Assembly (NCBI RefSeq): GCF_041734735.1
Contig: NC_134882.1
Location: 22,939,852-23,003,851 of the forward strand
DNA: 64,000 nucleotides
Direction of reading: 5' to 3'
Source: Babylonia areolata
Taxonomy: Eukaryota > Mollusca > Gastropoda > Neogastropoda > Buccinidae
Shown here: positions 54,725 through 64,000 of the stretch, one piece after another
Position numbering within the stretch: position 1 is the stretch's first letter
How the letters are laid out: each line of letters opens with the position of its first letter
Translations under genes and position numbers: made by a program
The notes under the pieces: generated by a model
Seen by the model: only the letters and a program-made list of their open reading frames with translations
Told to the model about the DNA's origin: nothing
Databases searched by the model: none

Positions 54725-55710
54725 CTCAGCTGGGGTGGTCAGAAAGGGCTATCGAACAGTCTAGGCTAGCTCTTGCAGCGTCCACACGTCTAGGATATGA
54801 CAGGGTGTTAGACAGGTGTAAAACATACACAGACAACACCAACACACCTTTTCCTCCCATACATACACGCTTTTTAGCGGATTTCATGTGTACTCTCTGT
54901 GACGAATCTGACAGACCCAGATCGGTTTTGAACACAGCCTTGGCAGCGTTAAGTCACATGTACAGAGCCTTAGGCTTACAAGATTTGACAAAGAACACTC
55001 ATATAGTGAGACTGACCACGGCTCTGGTCAAGTCTCAAACCGTTAGGCCAATGAAAAAATCAACAGTTTTGCCCGTGGATAAATTTGTCAAGATGTTTCA
55101 CTCTTGGGGGGGAAACGATGCACTGTCGTTAAAACAGTTAAGGCTGAAAGCTATAACACTCCTAGCATTGGCCTTGATGCTACGCCCGTCAGACGTGGCA
55201 CCTAAGGCAACTGTCTACAATCCTACAACAGGTGACATACAGTCTGTTCTGTTCACCACAGACATGCTAGAGTTTACTGCACAAGGGGTCAAGGTCACAT
55301 TTTTTGGAATCAAAAACGATACTCAGAGGTCAGGGTTTCAGGTCTTTCTGCCACGCCACACCAACCCTATTGTAGACCCTGTGCACACACTGTCTGATTA
55401 CTTGGCACGTACAGAGAGCGTCAGGTCTGATTCAGCCGTTTTCTTGTCCCTTAAACATCCATATAAGGCAATTTCTTCCACAGCCGTGGGAAAAGTGCTT
55501 GAAGAGAGTATTCACCTTGCCGGTCTGTCTCAGCAGGGTTTTTCGGCCAAGTCATTTCGGCCGACAGGGGCCACACTGGCCATTCAGAGTGGTATGGATC
55601 CTCACATTGTACAAAAAATGGGAAGGTGGAAAAGCACAGATGTTTTCTACCAACATTACGTACACTCTCAGACACCTGACAATTTTGCTTCCAGTGTATT
55701 GCAGGGATAA
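54016..55710 (+). CDS. DIRS/Ngaro-like tyrosine recombinase
   Basis: The recombinase domain begins around 54720 (LTQLGWSERAIEQSRLALA, an N-terminal SAM-like helical region). Its catalytic domain shows MLRPSDVAPKA (first Arg), KSFRPTGATLAIQSG (second Arg), IVQKMGRWKSTDVF (His/Trp position, Trp here) and FYQHYV with the nucleophilic Tyr. It would insert the circular cDNA at short target cores, probably at sites like the inverted repeat in A1/A2. The frame is also open back to 54016, overlapping RT/RNase H; the Ser/Gln-rich residues there suggest that part is mostly overlap shadow, and the true N-terminus is uncertain. No methylase domain was seen. Confidence 0.85.
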   Translation: MSVIQLQGATSHFARPHCIQVNATGIACSDFIRQCDRWGIRQQQRGSCSQSIQNSNSNLGCGRKQWNLSLLQTYCRSGQYGGRYTQSITRSTQLDASSKIVSVTGTQVGSTHNRPFCYISKRSTTQVQLSLLGTTVRGSGRFGTELASRKQFYKPSLGVTSSDHRQNHQRESTGHTDCSNLAKSTLVLQADGHSSHRTGDITTSQKHSVFHGSGSRTQKKQGVEHSSLESVWSACLTQLGWSERAIEQSRLALAASTRLGYDRVLDRCKTYTDNTNTPFPPIHTRFLADFMCTLCDESDRPRSVLNTALAALSHMYRALGLQDLTKNTHIVRLTTALVKSQTVRPMKKSTVLPVDKFVKMFHSWGGNDALSLKQLRLKAITLLALALMLRPSDVAPKATVYNPTTGDIQSVLFTTDMLEFTAQGVKVTFFGIKNDTQRSGFQVFLPRHTNPIVDPVHTLSDYLARTESVRSDSAVFLSLKHPYKAISSTAVGKVLEESIHLAGLSQQGFSAKSFRPTGATLAIQSGMDPHIVQKMGRWKSTDVFYQHYVHSQTPDNFASSVLQG

Positions 55711-55989
55711 ACACAAGTTGACAAACAAACTGTTTTTGTATATTGTTATTACAATCTTTATTTACGCTTTTTCTTCATACTTGGTACTCCCCGACGTTCT
55801 TATGTCGTCTAGTTCTATGGCTGAAACGCCAGTACTTCATGTTTTCAAGATTTTCTTTAAATTCCTTCTTCTTTTTTTTCGTTAACACGCAGGGATGGAA
55901 GGATATTATAGTGCTGTACCCATAGTTGAATGTTACTCAATTTCTTAAGCCTGTGTTTGGCTGTTGCTTTATAATAAGTACTCGGGAAT

Positions 55990-56072
55990 AGGCTATGTTA
56001 ATAAAAATGTTTAGTTTAAAGTTTTTATTTTTGTGTTTGTTAATTTTCTGGGTGATGTATGTTTGCTAAAAG
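55990..56072 (+). repeat. Split direct repeat B1
   Basis: An 83-bp AT-rich segment starting AGGCTATGTTAATAAAAA, nearly identical to B2 (56269-56351) and joined without gap to A2. Confidence 0.92.
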
Positions 56073-56167
56073 AGTAATCACCAGAAACTTAACTTACACT
56101 GGATTTATTTCCCTTGGTAGCAGTCACGTGATTGTGACTGCTACCCTTCACTTCCTTTGTGTGCATA
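56073..56167 (+). repeat. Split direct repeat A2, with second copy of the 12-6-12 inverted repeat
   Basis: Matches A1. Inverted arms lie at 56116-56127 and 56134-56145 around the spacer GTGATT. Confidence 0.92.
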
Positions 56168-56268
56168 AGGTATTTGGAAAATGTGCGATGTAGAAGATAG
56201 GCCGTACTTTACCAGAAATATGGGCCATTATGTGTGTATGGTGTGTGCTTGGTATGATGCAAAGGATA

Positions 56269-56351
56269 AGGCTATGTTAATAAAAACGTTTAGTTTAAAG
56301 TTTTTATTTTTGTGTTTGTTAATTTTCTGGGTGATGTATGTTTGCTAAAAG
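56269..56351 (+). repeat. Split direct repeat B2, right terminus of the element
   Basis: Matches B1 and marks the right end; unrelated sequence (CACCCACTAGAATATTCTGG) follows. Confidence 0.9.
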
Positions 56352-58377
56352 CACCCACTAGAATATTCTGGAACAAACTATTAGTTTCCAGAGACGTCAC
56401 TGACTGTGACGTTAAGAATCAAATGGAACACTGCTCCATGCAGATGACGACATGGCAATTATTTAGATCAATCATAGCCGAGCTGTGACTAACATGTCAA
56501 AGCAATAACTGAACAAAGAATTAACTGAACAAAGCAATAACTGAACATACTCATATGAACACAAGTACTGTGTCGAATAATACAGTTTACAAATCAACAC
56601 ATTCTACATACTAGTACTTACAGTAATACGTAGCGAGGTGTCAGCCGTTGTGGGAACACACGACACAACACACTGCTCGACGCAGCAAGAGAGAGAGAGA
56701 GAGAGCAGGTCAGATGACTGACCAGGTATGAAATGACCACTCATCCCTCACTGTGCCAATTTATGCAAGTTTAGCGGACCGCAAAGATCGTCACGTGTGC
56801 TTGCGAGCAGATCGTCACTAATCACGGAGAATCCGATGACAATTGTGTTTGTTTAAAGGTGCTCAGTGACAGATTTCTAAATAATTCCTGAACCGATTTA
56901 CGTCGGATAAGTTGCAAAAGAAAGAGCTCAGCACCTACTTTATAATGAGTATAAAATGAAGTGTTGGTTATTTAAGATGAATTTATAATCTTAATTTAAG
57001 TCACCTGAACAGGGTCAGTTTTAACGAGCTCGTTGCTGAAAATTACAAACTGCGTTAAATCAGTTTAACGTAGGCGCACATAAATGGAATAGATTTAAAG
57101 ATGGAATTGCGACGATTCTGCCAGTATATAATACTTGTAGTTTACTGATCTGACAAAAGAGGTATTAATTAATTACGGTGGAACAGAAACACAAGTTTCT
57201 TCTCAGCCAATGACGTACCGCGACGCAACACTGGTCGAGCCGTCAGCAGGCTGTCTGGCCAGGACAAAATGATGTAAGCAGAGTGACGTCACACATTCTG
57301 TGCCCGGGGGGGGGGGGGGGGGGGGCGGCCGGGGGGGGGGGGGGAGTTAGGAGGGAAAACGTCGTCTGCTGTAGTTTGTGCGTGAATAGTGTTGGAGCAA
57401 GCATAGCGCGCTTGGTCACATCGAGACTATTTCGATTATATTATTAGAAAATCTGCATCAGCCACTGTACTTGAGCAAGATATGGCGCAGTCCAAATAAG
57501 TAGTTTTCGAAAAACCCAGCCAACTACTTCTACTACTGTTTTGGGAAAGGAACATTCCAGAACTTCCTAAAAAACGAAGAATTACAATGGTGTTTTTATC
57601 CCAAATCCCCCAAAAGTCCAATGAAGTTTTTATTTCAAAAAGATCATCGATTTCAAAAAGTGGAAAAAATGTTTAGCCACGTATTTCAACAAAATTGCCA
57701 TAAACCATTATAGTATTTAGATGATTCTGAAAGAGTCCCCTCACATTCATCCCAAGTTATATTTGAGTACTCTGTACCTTGGAACCAAACTTCACACACA
57801 CACACACACACACTCACACTCACACACACACACACATTGAATGTTTAACGAAATGATGCCATAAGATATGTACAGGTTATTTTCACGTAACAACTCGTTT
57901 CCATGGTGACTTGCCCCATGGTCAGAAGACCTGACTCTAACACATATGTGCTGACAAGACAAGACGTGTCTGTTTCAGGAAACCCCGAGGGGCATATGAA
58001 AATGTTACATATTTCATTTTACGAATACAAATATTTATCACATTTGATATTGTGCTCTTTTTTCTTTTCTTTTTTAACAATGGCCACACCAGCTGTCTGG
58101 TCAAGGCATACATTTTTGACGAAAACAGTCAGTTCAGTCAGAAGGGTGTTACCTTGGAGAGCTCTCAACGCAACGAACCCAACAAAATAAGTTTGAAAGT
58201 AGCTGCCTCCCTTTGTACAACTTACTGAAATAACAACACATGTCAAACAAGAAAGCGACACAGCATGAGGCTCAAACTGACAAAAATCTGATGAAAAAAA
58301 CACGGGGGGGAGATCAGAAGTTTATAAATTTGAAACAAAAATTTCGTCACACAGGCAAATGTATATGCATATTTTGG

Positions 58378-58409
<32 letters not shown>

Positions 58410-58440
58410 ACTGGGTATCAAAGGTGAGAATAAAGCTGCA
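56352..58440. other. Unassigned, possibly single-copy host sequence with a promoter-like patch
   Basis: No gene is seen. Around 57200-57295 there are CCAATGACG and a full cAMP-response-type palindrome TGACGTCA (57284-57291), followed by long G-runs. (CA)n lies at about 57794-57835 and (CT)n at 58380-58409. Several short frames (for example 57903-58190) are not convincing. Confidence 0.4.
57306..57344. repeat. Two long G homopolymers flanking CGGCC
   Basis: Twenty consecutive G, then CGGCC, then fourteen G. This is a strong G-quadruplex candidate, or an assembly-sensitive homopolymer. Confidence 0.9.
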
Positions 58441-58449
58441 TGATTTAGG

Positions 58450-59140
58450 ATTTGCTTACGTGTAGCTAAATCAAGGAGTAGAGGATATAAACGGATTTCT
58501 ACGAACACTTCGCTCGAGACTAATCGACTGTCGTTGGCAGGAATGGTCGAGCCATATCCAAGATAGTAATCGTTTTGATTTTTATAGACAGATTAACTTG
58601 AGACATACGTGCCAGTTTATTTGAATATGGATAGTCATTTAAAATGTATCATGGCAAAGTTTAGATTTGGAATTTCTGATTTGTTTACGCGTTATTACCG
58701 TCACAGGCAACATAAAGATAGTACCTTATTTGCCCTTTATGTAAAAGTGCGACGGACAGTGAACTCCACTTTGTACTTTGTTGTCCTGTGTTAAGTGATC
58801 TTAGAAATCAGCTGATACCTTCAAAATATAGGCAGCCTGTTAAGACTGTATTAGCTTATGTCATCCACTAAGGAACACGTTAATAAACAGCTAGCAATTT
58901 ACTTGTATAAAGCCTTGAAGATTAGAAATACAATATGCATTTTAGTGTGTGCTATTTTCCCTCTTTTTTGTTATTCAGTGTGAATAAGACTAAATGCAGA
59001 TAATGACTGTTTTTTTCTCATTTTCAGGTTACAACTGTTATGTTACATATCTGAATATATGACCTCTGTAATGTTTGTTTACACCACCCCTTCATGAGGG
59101 GCCATGGCCTATATTGAATAAAACATCCGTATCCGTATCT
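58450..59140 (+). mobile_element. LINE E, 3' end of a CR1-like LINE
   Basis: Decayed frames encode a LINE C-terminal domain: RLIDCRWQEW, then AKFRFGISDLFTRYYRHR, a partial Cys-containing region (TLYFVVLC), and AIYLYKALKIRN. The 3' UTR ends CCATGGCCTATATTGAATAA with a short ATCCGT repeat (about 59125-59136), a tail type seen in CR1-like elements of molluscs. Several frame breaks and a missing 5' part mark it as an old 5'-truncated copy. Confidence 0.65.
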
Positions 59141-59356
59141 CTCTCTCTCTCTCTCCCTCATGCTTCTTTAACACAGAGTCAGCAATATTCATAACATCAT
59201 AGAAAATATCCAGTGTAATCCCCCCCATCCCTCTCTCACACCCCCTCCTCTCACTCTCTCTCTCTCTGTCTCTCTCTCCCTCATGCTTCTTTAACAGAGT
59301 CAGCAATATACATACATCATAGAAAATACACAGGGTAATTCCCCTCTCCTTCACCC

Positions 59357-59414
<58 letters not shown>

Positions 59415-59440
59415 CTCTCTGTGACATTGATTATGCATTC
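59141..59440. repeat. (CT)n arrays and a duplicated ~85-bp unit
   Basis: CCCTCATGCTTCTTTAACA followed by GAGTCAGCAATAT and ATCATAGAAAATA occurs twice (about 59155-59225 and 59278-59345), each preceded by (CT)n. A longer (CT)n array lies at 59369-59410. Confidence 0.85.
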
Positions 59441-59552
59441 TCTGCGCTATTGTTGCACCGGACGACTTGGCTGAGATCACAGTTGGCAGCGGTGGAATGC
59501 ATTGACTATGGATCGACTGTACACCAGCCCCACCACCACCATCCACGCCACC

Positions 59553-59591
<39 letters not shown>

Positions 59592-59599
59592 TTCTCTGT

Positions 59600-60957
59600 C
59601 TCTCTCTCATCGGTGTCAGAGAACAGGACCAGGAAGATTTCCAGAAGAGCACCCAAACTGTCGTGGATCTCCTCAACCAGCATTCATCATCACGCACATG
59701 GCACAAGTACGATATAGAAAGAACGTATCGTATTGGAGGCCATCGAACAAACAGAGATTCGCCACGCCCACTGACAGTCTGTATGCACAAGTGGGGAGAC
59801 AAAATGGAAATCCTGACTGACAGAGATCTAAGGGATCGTCTACGAAGAGACAACGTCAGGATCACAGCAGATCTCACTCCACGCCACAGGGAAGAAGTGG
59901 AGTTCCACCGTCAACAAGGGCGAACTGCCTTCAGAGGGGGCAGACTGCAAGTAGTGGAATGTCGTCGGGAGCCATCTCCAAATGACAGAGAACAGCACAC
60001 CTACCGCCGTGCCCAACACGGGGAGCCAGACGACAGGTACGATAGAGGTTACCACAGAACGTCTGCAGAGCAAGCCCCGCCCAGGTAAACACAGTGGGAG
60101 GACAGACGTCAGGTACGACAGAGGTTACCACAACGTCTGCAGAGCAAGCCCCGTCCAGGTACACACAATGGGAGGGCAGACCTCACAGAGATCCTCGGGA
60201 TGGAAGAGGTGACTACACGGAGACACACGCAGAAGGAAGACATCGTAACGATCACGACACCTCTCATGACCGAATTCCGAATCCCAACCCGTTGTTCCCG
60301 GTACGAGGCTTTACAGTCACGTGTTGAGAAACGATGTGCTGTCAGGTTCTGTGTGCCCGTTGTTCCCGGCACGAGGCTTTACAGTCACGTGTTGAGAAAC
60401 GATGTGCTGTCAGGTTCTGTGTGCCCGTTGTTCCCGGCACGAGGCTTTACAGTCACGTGTTGAGAAACGATGTGCTGTCAGCTTCTGTGTGCCCGTTGTT
60501 CCCGGCACGAGACTTTACAGTCACGTGTTGAGAAACGATGTGCTGTCAGGTTCTGCAGGACAAACAGACCAACCAGTCCGTCACGCCACTACGGAGAGTG
60601 CTCAGCATGAGGTTAGCAGCCAACAGCCTGTTCATCACCATGTTCCGGAAGGAAGGGAACCCGAGAGAAGCAGTCCTATGACCCTGGCAGCAGAACAGCA
60701 AGAACCGAGCGTCCATCCCTCTCCTGCTGTGTGTGAGGCCAGCTTTGCCAGCACTGACCAGTCTACAGACCCGGTGCTGTCAAACACGGAAGACGCGGCA
60801 AAGACAGACGTGACAGCAGACGCAGGAAACACTTCACAAGACCAAGTACTTTCTGCGACGACAACGAACGAGGAGACCACCCCCCTATCTCTCCCCTCCC
60901 ACCCAAGATTGCACGGGAAACCCCTCTCCCTCCCGCCCGTCCTCAACAAGATGCGAT
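59600..60957 (+). pseudogene. LINE F ORF1, L1-like RNA-binding protein
   Basis: The conserved part reads WHKYDIERTYRIGGHR, PLTVCMHKWGDKMEILTDR, DLRDRLRRDNVRITADLTPR and HREEVEFHRQQGRTAFRGG. It matches the RRM plus C-terminal domain pattern of L1-type ORF1 proteins, which coat the element RNA. An (CTGT)n/(CT)n tract (59554-59606) precedes it, and the true start is unclear. After about residue 160 the gene contains a ~66-80-bp duplication (60031-60182) and four 68-bp repeats, both out of codon phase, so the frame shifts repeatedly. The C-terminal Ser/Thr/Pro-rich tail ends LPPVLNKMR at 60957. Confidence 0.7.
60291..60558 (+). repeat. Four tandem 68-bp units inside LINE F ORF1
   Basis: GTTGTTCCCGG recurs at 60291, 60359, 60427 and 60495, exactly 68 bp apart. 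Each unit carries CACGTG (in TCACGTGTTGAGAAACGATG). Sixty-eight is not a multiple of three, so each added copy shifts the reading frame. Confidence 0.95.
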
Positions 60958-61081
60958 GACAAGGGAAAAGGACGAACGCACCAGAAAAGTACGCATGCAC
61001 CTAAAAGTGCGGCGCTGTGAACAGGGGATTCCCCAGCGCACCGAAGTAGCAGCAGTCCTCCCGTGATGTCTGTGCGAGGAA

Positions 61082-64000
61082 AGCAGAGCTGACTGTACTG
61101 GCATGGAACGTGGAAGATCTGGCCTCCAAACTAAATTATCCTTCTTTCCTGTCCTATGTTTCGGATTTGACTTTATTTGTTTTACTGAAACGTTTATGCA
61201 AAGCTTTTGTTCAACAGCATTCCCTTCCCACACCCCTTGTATTGCACCAGCTCAAAAATTCTCAAAGCAGGGAAGAAACAGTGGAGGAGTGACTGTTCTC
61301 GTCAGGAATGAATTGATGATATTTGTTAGAAAAGTATCAACACCATATAACAATACAATAATACTACAGTTGGCCAGCGAACTGTTTGGAACTGATACAG
61401 ATGTTTTCATGATTTGCGTATACCTGAACCCTACTGATAGCCCATTTTATACTAACAGTGAATTCGCGGATGGTATTTCTATGCTGGAGCGTACCTTACT
61501 AGATATTTTAGAATGTAATATTGATGCACAGCTTATCATATGTGGAGACTTAAATGCCAGAATTGCAAACAAAATTCCTTGGCACTTTGACGTTGGTCTC
61601 TTCCGCGCTGTACATGGTGGATGCGATAATCATAACGTTAATGATAATCACCTTTGGGCGGAATCAAATACTAGCTTTCGTAGGTTTTCTCATGATCATT
61701 ATCTCAATAGCTACGGTAAAAATCTGCTATGTTTGTGTGCAGGTTTCGACCTACACATTTTAAATGGTACGACTGAAGGTGACAAAGACGGCTGCTATAC
61801 TTTCTTGTCTTCTACTGGCAACAGCGTTATAGATTACTTTTTGTTTTCACATTCACTCTGTACATTACCTCGTGAGATGTATGTTGGGGAACGTATTGAG
61901 TCCAAGCATATGCCGGTAGTCTGTCATGTTTATTGTACAGACAATTTTGAACATGGGGAAGAAACCTTTTCTTGTTTCGACAAACGTATATGGTCAGAAG
62001 ACAAAGAGTACGTCTTGTTACATAATCTTGAACGGCCTGAGAATGTACAAAAACTAGTTGAAGCAGATCGTCTGCTACACCAAGATATAAATGAAGCCGT
62101 CAATATTTTACAGACATGCTAACTTCTGCCGCCTCGTGCTTTAAAAAAACAGTGGGAGAAAGGGGAGTGCGTGGTTTGACGCAGAGTGTAAACAAATGAG
62201 GAGGACCACTCGGTCCGCTCTCCGAACTTGTCGGCGTACCCAGTCTTCACCCGACAGAAGGTCGTATTGTGACACACGCAAAAATTATAAAAAGTTGTTG
62301 GCTGATAAAGAAAAGGAATTCCAAAGAAAAGCCAGAGACGAACTTACAAACAATGTTAATGATTCTGGGAAATTTTGGTGCTGTGTCAAGAAGTTTTCAC
62401 ATAAAACGACACAAATGGGGAAAATTGCATTGGAAATCTGGGTTCAACATTTCAACGATGTCTTTGGTCGTGGAGAAGGTGGGCAGGAAGAAGAGGAGTC
62501 TGAAATCAATGCTTTTCCGGCTGATGCTACTGTTTGTGACAATGATGTTACACTGTTTGTGACGATGATATTACACGGCTGATGCTACTGTTTGTGACGA
62601 TGATGTTACACGGTTGAACGCCGAGATAACTGCAGAGGAGGTAACTGAGGCCATTCACCACCTTAGGAATAATAAAGCAGCAGGTATTGATCCCCGAAAT
62701 CTTTAAGACCGCAGTCACATCTGGCAGAGTAACGGATTTTCTCGTCCATTTATCTAATATTATCTTTTCATCTGGACATTATCCAGAAGCTTGGACAGAA
62801 GCCCTGATCCACCCAATACACAAGACAGGAAATGTACACGACCCTGATAAATACAGAGGTATTTCCTTATTAAACATTTGTAGCAACATTTTTAGTTACA
62901 TCTTAAATAAACGATTGTCAGCTTTTGTAGAAGAGAAAAATATTCTTGGTGAGGCTTTCGAAAGGATCACTCTACAATTGACCACATTTTCACGCTCTTT
63001 GCTATGATTCAAAAACATCTATTGAAAAACAATTGTGGCCCATTTTACACAAATTAGGAGTAAAAGGGAATATACTGAACATACTAAAGAGCATGTACAC
63101 AACTGTTAAGGCCCGCATTCGTATCGTAAGTCAGATTTCAGAAGCTTTCCATTGCCTTAAGGGTTTAAAACAAGGTGAAATAACAAGTCCCATTTTGTTT
63201 TCCTTATTCATTAACGAACTGGTTCAGGACATCATTAAGAATGGAAAACATTGTATACAACTTTTCCCCGATGTGCTCTAACGTTTTATTTTACTGTTTG
63301 CAGATGATATTATTTTGCTATCAGACACGATTACAGGCTTACAAAACAAGTTAAATGTACTTGCATGCAAATCAGATGAGCTAGGACTTCATGTAAATCT
63401 TCACAAATCTAACATTGTTATTTTCAGAAAGGGGGGTTACGTGGCAAAGAAAGAAATGTGGTTCTACAAAGGGCAGGTAATGTCAGTGGCAAATTCCTAT
63501 AAATATCTAGGTATGTTTTTTTTTCAACAAAATTAGCATTTAGTAAAGCCGTCAGTGAAATAACTTGTAAAGCGAGAAAAGGGGTCATTGACATTTTTAG
63601 AACCCCTTTGGAGATTAGGAGATTGTTCAGCAACCATTTTTGTAAAACTTTTTGACGCACAAATTAAGCCAATGTTATTATATGGTGCAGAAATATGGGG
63701 TTTAACACAACAGAATGCAGCGGAAAATGTTCACACCTTTGCATTGAAGAAATTGCTAAATGTCAGCCCCCGAACCCCAAACGACATGGTGTACGGCGAA
63801 ACTGGACGTTGCCCTTTGTATGTTTTTACCTATGTCGCCTGCATCAAATACTGGTTACGTTTAACAACACTAGATGATTCCAGACTTCCACGTAAAGCAC
63901 ACAACATGCTCCTATTACTTCACAATGATGGCAAGATTTGTTGGGTAACTCAGGTTTGTAAAACTTTATACGATACAGGTTTTGGCTTTGTATGGGAAAA
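61082..64000 (+). pseudogene. LINE F ORF2, endonuclease and reverse transcriptase, partial
   Basis: The endonuclease opens AELTVLAWNVEDLASKLNYP, shifts frame near 61170 and continues FDFICFTETF, LIICGDLNARI, VIDYFLFS and ESKHMPVVCHV to a stop at 62122. A Lys-rich linker follows. The RT shows AIHHLRNNKAAGIDP, YRGISLLNICSNIFSYIL, LKQGEITSPILFSLFINEL (B), LFADDIILL (C, near 63300) and SYKYLGMFF. It then continues into LYGAEIWGL, NDMVYGETGRCPLYVF and, at the window edge, TGFGFVWE. Frame breaks are numerous (near 61170, 62130, 62570-62620, 62700, 62960, 63270 and 63535). A local duplication of GCTGATGCTACTGTTTGTGA lies at 62519-62603. Confidence 0.8.

Larger units (their letters stand above)
49630..56351 (+). 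mobile_element. Tyrosine-recombinase retroelement (DIRS order, Ngaro/PAT-like) with split direct repeats; fossil with an internal duplication and foreign insertion
   Basis: Terminal structure is A1 (49630-49724), internal genes, B1 (55990-56072) joined directly to A2 (56073-56167), a 101-bp spacer and B2 (56269-56351). This split-direct-repeat layout is the hallmark of Ngaro and PAT-type DIRS elements, which use a tyrosine recombinase rather than an integrase. Genes in order are gag-like, RT, RT plus RNase H, and overlapping recombinase. The RT region is present twice, flanking about 1.3 kb of unrelated sequence (51640-52938). The two repeat pairs and the two RT copies are almost identical, so the events are recent. 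Confidence 0.88.
59441..64000 (+). mobile_element. LINE F, CR1/L1-like non-LTR retrotransposon, 3' end outside window
   Basis: Leader, ORF1 with an L1-type RNA-binding domain, and ORF2 with endonuclease and RT follow in order. Multiple frame breaks are present in both ORFs, and a short tandem repeat has expanded inside ORF1. LINE E may belong to the same group. The clade is not certain. Confidence 0.8.

Noticed and set aside
60291-60558. CRISPR-like array
   Set aside because: The 68-bp units are directly abutting with no variable spacers; the sequence is animal DNA inside a LINE.

Overview
The window looks like repeat-dense intergenic or intronic DNA of a marine invertebrate, most likely a gastropod mollusc. 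The grounds are several RNase H-bearing and CR1-like LINEs of molluscan type, a short interspersed repeat (about 30.8-31.25 kb) that I recall as common in caenogastropods, abundant (TG)n/(GA)n microsatellites, and a Polinton/Maverick. The organism is an inference. No complete host gene is visible. Host coding evidence is limited to a possible signal-peptide first exon (29888-29957) and a few short exon-like frames.

Layout. 1-4721 (minus): a decayed full-length LINE (A) with zinc-knuckle ORF1 and endonuclease/RT/RNase H ORF2, running off the left edge. 6291-21860: the tail of a second RNase H LINE (B), split inside its RNase H domain by a 14.6-kb Polinton (6535-21170) with ~250-bp terminal inverted repeats and the 5-bp target duplication AATGG. 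The Polinton has a double jelly-roll capsid gene, packaging ATPase, integrase, protein-primed DNA polymerase B and about ten accessory or structural genes, one of them tandemly duplicated. No adenain-type protease was seen. About four breaks make it a fossil, though its near-identical ends suggest it is young. 22.2-26.3 kb: LINE C, whose 1116-codon frame is closed only by one in-frame TAG. 26.3-31.8 kb: microsatellites, a direct duplication of a ~530-bp module, the possible signal-peptide exon and a SINE-like repeat.

31.8-36.2 kb: LINE D in two oppositely oriented, complementary pieces, as expected from a twin-priming inversion. 37.18-38.08 kb: a 21/19-bp minisatellite with higher-order structure. 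38.1-38.56 kb: three 56-bp repeats beside two exon-like frames on the minus strand. 39.78-48.28 kb: an 8.5-kb minisatellite with a 20-bp unit.

49630-56351: a tyrosine-recombinase retroelement (DIRS order, Ngaro/PAT-like) with split direct repeats A1...B1-A2-B2. Each A repeat holds a perfect 12-6-12 inverted repeat shaped like a recombinase site. The element has a gag-like ORF, RT/RNase H and an overlapping tyrosine recombinase. Its RT region occurs twice, around a 1.3-kb foreign stretch with spliced-exon signals. 58.45-64 kb: the 3' end of one CR1-like LINE (E) and then a nearly full-length but decayed LINE (F) that runs off the right edge.

The parts most worth a second look are the Polinton's unusual gene set and start-proximal TATA motifs, the recombinase-site candidate in the split direct repeats, the exon-bearing stretch inside the DIRS-like element, and the inverted LINE.
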